From the NCBI GenBank assembly GCA_000416005.1, contig KE356563.1:830773-837955 (forward strand): a stretch of 7,183 nucleotides of DNA, written 5' to 3'. This DNA comes from Haloquadratum sp. J07HQX50 (lineage in GTDB: Archaea > Halobacteriota > Halobacteria > Halobacteriales > Haloferacaceae). Positions 1 to 5,362 of the stretch are shown in pieces (within the stretch, counting starts at the first letter, position 1; every line of letters starts with the position of its first letter). The position numbers and the translations under genes were made by a program. Below the pieces are notes generated by a model. The model worked only from the letters and a program-made list of their open reading frames with translations, ran no database searches and was not told the DNA's origin.

Positions 1-5
1 GATAC

Positions 6-2411
6 TCATTTTAATCCGCTCTCTAGTGTGGTGTGACCTTGGTATACTTGAACTCGCCGGAGAACGACCTCTGTTACGAAGACGAGCAGTCCAACTGTGA
101 TGAAAACCCAGTCCCACTCACGACGGATGTCACGGACACGAACTGACTGGTCACGGGCAAACTCCGCAATGTCTGCGGCTTCGCCAGTTCTGAATTGTTG
201 CCCACCGGTTGCGGATACAGTTTCTGACAGAGCTGGCGATGAACCAAACCCAGCAAATTCGGCTGGATAGTTTGCAGCGTAAGTAATGTTGCCAACCTGA
301 TGAAATCCGATTCTCTCTGGAGTGACAGATGCTTCATACACTTCATCTCCAACCGACCGGAAACTGCGATTTTCAATCTCTGGTGGCTCGCTTCCACGGT
401 AGGTTATCGATGTCGGCTGGTTGAGACGTGTATCTGGAGCATCAGTGAAGCCGGTTGCTTTTCGATCTGGATTACCGATAACATAATTTGTTGTCTTCGT
501 GAGCAGGAGAGAGTCCGACTGGTCAAGTAATCCACCAAGGGATCCACCCAGATCATATGTTGTTAAAGTTGCTACACGCCCCAGTCCGAACTGCCAGGTG
601 GCCAACGCTGGATCGCCGTCAGGACTGGCAACTAAAAAGTTCGCACCCGGACGAACAGACACGTCATTCGCCCGTGTCGGTGAAGCTTCTAATGAGATAC
701 CCTGGGTAATATAATTCTGAGTATCGACGACAGTGAGTGAGTCGCCACCGACCGCCTGGCCGGCACCACCGAATAAAATACGTAGTCGGTCTGTTTGGTC
801 GGCTCTAAAGTACGTCCCCCCAGATATGTCAGCTAATCGTTGGAGGAGTGGTTCATTGACCTGTGCTCCGGCGCCGATTGTGATCACTCTAATGCCCTGC
901 CGACCAAGTGTCTCTGCAACGACACCGGAGCGACTGCGGCTATCGACACCGTCACTAATGAGTAGCACTGTCCCACGCTGTCCATCGAGTAGCTCTTCTG
1001 CGCCGCGGAGTCCATTTGCGATATTCGTCCCGCCTCGGGATGTCAGTCGACGAATGTTTTTACGGACTCGGTCTCGACTTTGCCCGAGGTCAGATAGATT
1101 ATTAATTCGGTATGCTTGCCGATTGAATCCAACGACCCCAACAGTCGTTTGATCGCCGAGTTGTGAAAGCGCGTCCAATGCAACTGCCTTTTGAATCTTC
1201 ATGCCACCCTCGGTACTTCCTGAGACATCGATTGCCATAACGATCCGAGCGCTGCCTGGTGACGATTCTCCGAATTGTACCGGCAACATCGTCGCTAATG
1301 TGGTATTATCATAATTGCCACTTTCAAATGCACTTGGGCCTCCAGTAATAAACAGACCATTTCCATCAATCACGAACTCCTGAAGCGTTCCGATATTTCC
1401 CAGCTCACCAGCTGCAACATTTTGAACAACAACGGCACTGTATGGGTCTAAATTCGAAGGAACCGCAGTCGCAGTCTCGACTCGATACAGTTGCGATAGG
1501 TAACTCTCGAATGGATACGAACCACGAGAGATATACAGGATTCGTGGTTGCTGAACCACGCGGGTGGTTGCACGCGCGATGTTATTTACCCCGAAGAGGT
1601 CATCGCTGGCAATTTCAGCACGTATCCGATGTGAGCCAACCGAGTCGAACGTATGCTGTATCTGAATCTGTCCGGTGCCAGTGGAGATCTCTGTGGCATT
1701 GACTTCTTCGCCGTCGATTAATATGCGAATAGGAAGCTCTTCAGACGCCTCGACACCTTGTACAGTGACGCCAATTTGAGTCGTGACACCAACGCTTGTT
1801 TTCTGCGGGGCTTCTATGCTCACATATTGTTCCGTTCGCTGCGCATCTGGGGAGACTGAACTGATTGTTGCATTCAATGAGCGAGCGAATTCTGCTGTTT
1901 CAGCTAAACTCTGCCCACCAGTTCGTTGACCGTCCGAGAGAACCACGACCGAGCTATTCTGCCTGAGATTCGCAGCAATTGAGTCGCCAAGCCGCGACGT
2001 ATTCGCCGTCGCAATTTGTGACCTCCTGACCGGCATTCCGGTCTCCTCAATATCAGTTTCAAGTTGGTCAGCGACCGTTGGTGAGACTGACATGCTACTC
2101 GAATTGTCAACGAGCAATGTCACTGATGGGTCACCAGCACTTTCCACGGTTGCGATGCTGTATGGGCCTGCTGCTCCGATAGTTAATAGCGCAATGATTA
2201 GGAGCCGGGAGATGATAAATAAATGTCTGGACCGAGCCGATGCGGTTCCATCAGTTCGGAAGTAGATTAACACAAATAAACCAAAAGCACCGACCGGGAG
2301 TCCAACCAAGGCAATGGGTCGGGAGAGACCAATTAACGTATCTAAGACTGAGGTCTGTATGTTAAGAAGCCGCAGCCAAGCTGTAGTGAATGAATAAGAG
2401 AACAAAGTCAT
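6..2411 (-). CDS. Membrane-anchored protein with two VWA segments and a GATase-like segment
   Basis: Large envelope protein of about 801 residues. Numbering here includes one extra residue from a GTG codon just upstream. Two N-terminal membrane helices (about 34-52 and 64-82) are followed by a first VWA segment with a metal-site motif D103-N-S-S-S107 and a LSDG strand at 159-162. A beta-rich segment follows (about 195-285), then a class I glutamine-amidotransferase-like segment (about 288-380, GGPSAF at 358-363) with no obvious catalytic Cys. A second VWA domain (about 388-548) has a complete metal site: D396-V-S-G-S400, T463 and D488. A WQFGLGR strand at 607-613 and one C-terminal helix (about 768-785) end the protein. 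Known relatives are bacterial and archaeal membrane VWA proteins of the same layout; they have no defined enzymatic reaction. The ATG at 2411 is preferred because the SD is four bases away, against one base for the GTG at 2414. It is translationally coupled to the BatA-like gene. Confidence 0.88.
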   Translation of the reverse strand: MTLFSYSFTTAWLRLLNIQTSVLDTLIGLSRPIALVGLPVGAFGLFVLIYFRTDGTASARSRHLFIISRLLIIALLTIGAAGPYSIATVESAGDPSVTLLVDNSSSMSVSPTVADQLETDIEETGMPVRRSQIATANTSRLGDSIAANLRQNSSVVVLSDGQRTGGQSLAETAEFARSLNATISSVSPDAQRTEQYVSIEAPQKTSVGVTTQIGVTVQGVEASEELPIRILIDGEEVNATEISTGTGQIQIQHTFDSVGSHRIRAEIASDDLFGVNNIARATTRVVQQPRILYISRGSYPFESYLSQLYRVETATAVPSNLDPYSAVVVQNVAAGELGNIGTLQEFVIDGNGLFITGGPSAFESGNYDNTTLATMLPVQFGESSPGSARIVMAIDVSGSTEGGMKIQKAVALDALSQLGDQTTVGVVGFNRQAYRINNLSDLGQSRDRVRKNIRRLTSRGGTNIANGLRGAEELLDGQRGTVLLISDGVDSRSRSGVVAETLGRQGIRVITIGAGAQVNEPLLQRLADISGGTYFRADQTDRLRILFGGAGQAVGGDSLTVVDTQNYITQGISLEASPTRANDVSVRPGANFLVASPDGDPALATWQFGLGRVATLTTYDLGGSLGGLLDQSDSLLLTKTTNYVIGNPDRKATGFTDAPDTRLNQPTSITYRGSEPPEIENRSFRSVGDEVYEASVTPERIGFHQVGNITYAANYPAEFAGFGSSPALSETVSATGGQQFRTGEAADIAEFARDQSVRVRDIRREWDWVFITVGLLVFVTEVVLRRVQVYQGHTTLESGLK

Positions 2412-4207
2412 CACAGATCACCTCGTCTACGAAGGAGACCAACTTCGAGAAGGCCAATCGCACCCCCGAACAGCGCTACTACCCACGTTAGCGGGCGTGA
2501 AACGACGGTCTCCTCCTGTCTTGTCTCAAGCGATTCCGAGGCCTGCGTCTCAGAGACTGAGGCGGTATCCACGGCTGATTCAGATTCGCTCATAAGTGAT
2601 ACAGCGTACGTCTTGCCTCCACCTCGGTAGATGCCTGTCTCTTGTAACGAAATCGTTTGACCAGTTATTGTTGTCGTCGGCCCCTCAATAGTGGTTGTAT
2701 TTTCATACTGGAGTCGTTCACCGGTTTCGCGATTCAGCGACGATGTCTGGGCACGGCCAGCTAAGTAAAACACCGCTCGTTTCCAAAAGACGGGATACTG
2801 ATAATTAAACCGAAAAGGATCACTATCAGCGATAGACCCGTAATACAGAATTCTTCCCTGACCACGCTCAGCGGTCGCGATGAGTGGACTCCCCGAACTG
2901 GTTGCAATATGAGTCTGTCCGTTTGTCAACGAACCCTTGAGATACTGCTCTGGCGGCGGAAACTCTATCTGCTCAGTCAGTGGAGATGAGCGACCACGCA
3001 CGACTGTTGGATTTGCTGCGGTTCCCTCTGGATTAATCAAGAGTAGATCCTGATAGGATGTTGGCGGCGATTCCTGAGCCACGATCCCTACTCCGCCACC
3101 ATTTGATACGACATCGCGTCCAGTTTCGACGCTCCCATCAAGCAGACGCTCAGGTGCAACATCACTATATAGTATCACATCATAATCTGGTCTGATTGAT
3201 GTCGGTGGCTCTCGTACCGACAATGATACAACATCAATCACTGAAAGTGCCGTTTGAAGATATCGATTCGGGTCGTTTGACAAGAGCAGCACATCAACGG
3301 TGTCTTGAGTTGGTGCCGAGACATACGCAATATTGTCCTCCGGGAAGGAGTCTGCAGGACGCAACTCTGCACGCCCTCCACCAGGAGGCGCACGAAAGGT
3401 CATATCGGTGATTCCATCAGGCGAGAGGCGGGCCCGCTTCGTTGAGTTGCCAACCGATACCGTGCTGGTGACCGTGCTGCTACCGAAGTTTTTGATTGTG
3501 TATGTGATGTTTTGCCCAGAGAATGACTGCGAAATGAATCCGATGTTTGCTTCTCCTCCATCGTTGAACTGTTCAAGCGAGACTTGCAATCCCTGCGCGC
3601 GAGCCGACCTCACTGCTTCAACCCATCGGTTTCCTGCAAAGTCGCTCAAAACGACTATCCGAGCGTTCTCTCCGGCGACCGCTGTCGCTTGTGTGATTGC
3701 TGCCTGTAAATTTGCAGGCACTGGCCGTGCCTGCAATCCGTCTAAGGCAGTCGCTGCTTCACTTGGGGTCCCCGTCTGCAAGACTACCTCTGGTCGATTG
3801 CCAGCATACACGATTGAATTTGTCCCAGTGGAGGATTGTTTGGCTTCCGAGATTGCCTGCTCAAACCGAGTGCTATCAGATGTTTCGGTGAGCATACTAG
3901 CACTCCCGTCTATGACCAACACGGTTTCCGAAATCGTCTGACTTTCGGCGACCGAGATATATGGGCCAGCGAGTGCCATGGCGAGGATAATGATGACGAG
4001 CAGCTGAAGTAATAACAACGTATTTCGACGAAGTGTATCAAATAATGGGCGAGATGAGTCTTGTTCCTCCTCCTCAAAAATGAACCGGACAGTTGGTAGT
4101 TCGATTTCTTGTGGATCAGGTTGTATGAAATATAAATAAACAATTGGAACGGCCGCGAGGAGGGCTCCAAGTCCAACTGGAGAGAGCAAGAAATCATCTA
4201 GGACCAT
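2411..4207 (-). CDS. BatA-type membrane protein with VWA domain
   Basis: Protein of 598 residues from the ATG at 4207. The N-terminus matches the BatA/aerotolerance N-terminal domain: helix 8-28, a short acidic loop, then helix 62-82 ending in ALAGPY. A VWA domain follows (about 95-215) with D100-G-S-A-S104 and a VLSD strand ending at D189. The usual metal-site Thr region reads RPVPANL (161-167), so that ligand seems to be missing. Next come a beta-rich segment, a GATase-like or Rossmann-like segment (about 303-460, GRILYYGS at 451-458), an acidic Ser/Glu/Thr-rich stretch (about 540-568) and a C-terminal helix (573-592) ending in RRR. A TTG at 4249 would add 14 residues. I prefer ATG because the family helix starts right after it and a TATA-like element lies about 24 bases upstream. 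Bacterial relatives act with MoxR ATPases in envelope assembly or stress; the role here is inferred. Confidence 0.85.
   Translation of the reverse strand: MVLDDFLLSPVGLGALLAAVPIVYLYFIQPDPQEIELPTVRFIFEEEEQDSSRPLFDTLRRNTLLLLQLLVIIILAMALAGPYISVAESQTISETVLVIDGSASMLTETSDSTRFEQAISEAKQSSTGTNSIVYAGNRPEVVLQTGTPSEAATALDGLQARPVPANLQAAITQATAVAGENARIVVLSDFAGNRWVEAVRSARAQGLQVSLEQFNDGGEANIGFISQSFSGQNITYTIKNFGSSTVTSTVSVGNSTKRARLSPDGITDMTFRAPPGGGRAELRPADSFPEDNIAYVSAPTQDTVDVLLLSNDPNRYLQTALSVIDVVSLSVREPPTSIRPDYDVILYSDVAPERLLDGSVETGRDVVSNGGGVGIVAQESPPTSYQDLLLINPEGTAANPTVVRGRSSPLTEQIEFPPPEQYLKGSLTNGQTHIATSSGSPLIATAERGQGRILYYGSIADSDPFRFNYQYPVFWKRAVFYLAGRAQTSSLNRETGERLQYENTTTIEGPTTTITGQTISLQETGIYRGGGKTYAVSLMSESESAVDTASVSETQASESLETRQEETVVSRPLTWVVALFGGAIGLLEVGLLRRRGDL
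2416..2424 (-). promoter_or_regulatory. Shine-Dalgarno site of the two-VWA gene, inside the end of the BatA-like gene
   Basis: On the minus strand GAGGTGATC lies four bases before the ATG at 2411. It is complementary to the archaeal 16S rRNA tail. It decides the start in favour of ATG 2411 over GTG 2414. It is embedded in the last codons of the upstream gene, whose TGA shares one base with the ATG (TGATG), as expected for re-initiation after the upstream stop. Confidence 0.75.
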
Positions 4208-4225
4208 ATCGAAAAGATTTCTCCA

Positions 4226-4243
4226 GTAAGTATTTGTCTTTCG
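4226..4243 (-). promoter_or_regulatory. Candidate BRE/TATA promoter of the VWA operon
   Basis: On the minus strand CGAAA (4243-4239) precedes AAATACTTA (4235-4227), resembling an archaeal BRE followed by a TATA box. The TATA-like element is centred about 24 bases before the ATG at 4207, the spacing expected of a leaderless or nearly leaderless transcript. It falls inside the 14-codon extension that a TTG start at 4249 would give, another reason to prefer 4207. The match is weak and found by eye only. Confidence 0.35.
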
Positions 4244-4255
4244 GAGCAAGGAATG

Positions 4256-4275
4256 GAGCTAAGCTAAGCTGAGCT
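4256..4275. repeat. Four tandem AGCT-containing pentamers
   Basis: The plus strand reads GAGCT, AAGCT, AAGCT, GAGCT back to back, 20 bases in the gap between cysE and the BatA-like gene. Because AGCT is its own complement, the array is also nearly self-complementary (GAGCTAAGCT against AGCTGAGCTC, one mismatch). It abuts the SD-like sequence at 4275-4282. It has no T-run after it on the minus strand, so it is not a convincing terminator for cysE. Confidence 0.7.
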
Positions 4276-4282
4276 CACCTCC
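4275..4282 (-). other. Perfect Shine-Dalgarno sequence with no start codon in range
   Basis: The minus strand carries GGAGGTGA, a full complement of the archaeal 16S tail. No ATG, GTG or TTG follows at 4-12 bases. The nearest are TTG at 4249, about 25 bases on, and ATG at 4207, about 67 bases on. The pentamer array begins exactly at its downstream edge. It may be a relic of an earlier start arrangement or a chance match. Confidence 0.5.
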
Positions 4283-4302
4283 ACAGGATTACAATACAGG
4301 AC

Positions 4303-5184
4303 TCAGTGGGTTTGATTCTCTTGGCGATTCTGCTTTCGCTCCTGGGTGGGATGATTCGAAATATACACTTTGGTATGGTCGGGAATATCCTCGGTGATCC
4401 AAGAGTTTGCCCCGATTGAGACATGATCGCCGACATTCACAGGCCCGAGAAGCTTTGTTCCCGCACCGATCACGACGTGATTGCCGATATTTGGGTGTCG
4501 CTTGTAATCTTTTTTGAGTTTGTGAGCTTCGCCCTCCTGCTCTTTAAAATGAAGGGCACCAAGAGTGACATCCTGATATAATCGAACCCACCGCCCGACT
4601 GTCGCTGTTTCACCAATTACGACTCCGTTTCCATGATCAATAAAAAAGTGCTCACCAATCTCCGCTCCAGGGTGAATATCGATACCAGTCTGTGTCTTGG
4701 CATACTCTGTCAGCTCACGAGCATACTCAGGAGCTCCTGCTGTGTACAGGACGTGTGCAATTCGCTGCATGGCAATCGCGAGGAATCCAGGATACGAGCG
4801 AATAATCTCTGTGTAGCTCTTCGCAGCTGGGTCGCCTTTATACGCCGCTTCGATATCCTTTTTCAGTGTTTCACGCAACTGTGGCAATGCATCAAGAACA
4901 CTCGTCACGATTTCATCAGTGTTCGAACTCGTGTATGGGCAGACGCCCGCATGAAAAAGACTACCAAGTTCATCAAGTGAGTCTACGATGGCAAGTTCAT
5001 CTCGAACTAGCTCTGGGGCATTCCAACAGGTCGGAAACAGGAGGCGTTGAATGAGCTCAATCTCGCCCCGCCGCTGATCCCGCTCTGGAAAACAGACCGA
5101 AACACTGGTCGGAAACGGTTCCTCGTCTGCCTGTATTGAGGTATGTAACTCCTTGTGTGCGTTTCCACCATATCGGTAGTTCAT
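4303..5184 (-). CDS. cysE: Serine O-acetyltransferase, long EpsC-like form
   Basis: Transfers acetyl from acetyl-CoA to L-serine, giving O-acetylserine for cysteine synthesis in the cytoplasm. Residue numbers count from an upstream TTG at 5193; the ATG three codons later (5184) is the likelier start and gives 293 residues. The N-terminal helical domain (about 40-165) includes the LLFP segment near 51-54. The C-terminal left-handed beta helix (about 170-275) shows hexapeptide repeats such as IGEHFF, VIGETA and IGAGTK. Residues equivalent to the E. coli CysE catalytic set are present: D172 in DIHP, H187 in IDHGNG and H233 in KRHP. The loop between LGAL and KRHP is long and charged, as in EpsC-type enzymes, and lacks the GGTGK of the E. 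coli type. The tail is polar. No cysK is visible nearby, and no SD precedes the gene. A sugar acetyltransferase is a weaker alternative. Confidence 0.85.
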   Translation of the reverse strand: MNYRYGGNAHKELHTSIQADEEPFPTSVSVCFPERDQRRGEIELIQRLLFPTCWNAPELVRDELAIVDSLDELGSLFHAGVCPYTSSNTDEIVTSVLDALPQLRETLKKDIEAAYKGDPAAKSYTEIIRSYPGFLAIAMQRIAHVLYTAGAPEYARELTEYAKTQTGIDIHPGAEIGEHFFIDHGNGVVIGETATVGRWVRLYQDVTLGALHFKEQEGEAHKLKKDYKRHPNIGNHVVIGAGTKLLGPVNVGDHVSIGANSWITEDIPDHTKVYISNHPTQERKQNRQENQTH

Positions 5185-5210
5185 ATATGTCAATATTTAC
5201 GCCACGGTTT

Positions 5211-5237
5211 GACCTTAGCGACTGCAGTTGCACGGTC
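5211..5237. promoter_or_regulatory. Interrupted palindrome upstream of cysE, candidate operator
   Basis: The plus strand reads GACC, three bases, then GCGACTGCAGTTGC, two bases, then GGTC. The 14-base core is a palindrome with one G/T mispair centred on CTGCAG, and GACC/GGTC form an outer pair of arms. It lies about 27-53 bases before the cysE ATG and over 120 bases before pabB. With no loop at the centre it fits a dimeric DNA-binding protein better than an RNA hairpin. The regulator is unknown. Confidence 0.4.
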
Positions 5238-5247
5238 TTAACGAGTG

Positions 5248-5268
5248 AATGTCATCAATATGAACATT
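5248..5268. promoter_or_regulatory. Second inverted repeat in the divergent cysE/pabB region
   Basis: The arms AATGTCAT (5248-5255) and ATGAACATT (5260-5268) are complementary apart from one extra A, with a 4-base spacer. The AT-rich centre includes CAATATG, which could double as a TATA-like element on either strand. It lies near the middle of the 178-bp gap, 64 bases from the cysE ATG and 95 bases from the pabB ATG. I could not place a convincing TATA box for either gene at leaderless spacing, so transcripts with a leader are likely. Confidence 0.3.
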
Positions 5269-5362
5269 TGAGTAGAGAACTATTTGAATTTCCAGCAGTA
5301 AACAGTGCTATTGAGTAACCAAAGAATGAATCAGCATTGGACAAACACAAATATCGAACAAA

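Noticed and set aside
733..1152. A 139-codon plus-strand open frame opposite the two-VWA gene
   Set aside because: It is antisense to the conserved second VWA domain, with Ser/Pro/Arg-rich shadow composition and no recognisable motif.
3333..3941. A 202-codon plus-strand open frame opposite the BatA-like gene
   Set aside because: It lies wholly antisense to a well-supported gene, has no family resemblance, and is Cys/Pro/Arg-rich in a way unlike halophile proteins.
4208..4249. TTG at 4249 as the start of the BatA-like gene
   Set aside because: The extra 14 residues are basic and aromatic and precede the family N-terminal helix, its SD is about 25 bases away, and a TATA-like element lies within the extension.
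4256..4276. Pentamer array as a terminator for cysE
   Set aside because: The self-complementary part has almost no loop and no T-run follows on the minus strand.
5136..5318. A 60-codon plus-strand frame across the cysE start and the divergent gap
   Set aside because: It overlaps the cysE N-terminus, has no SD and a Cys/His-rich composition unlike its neighbours.
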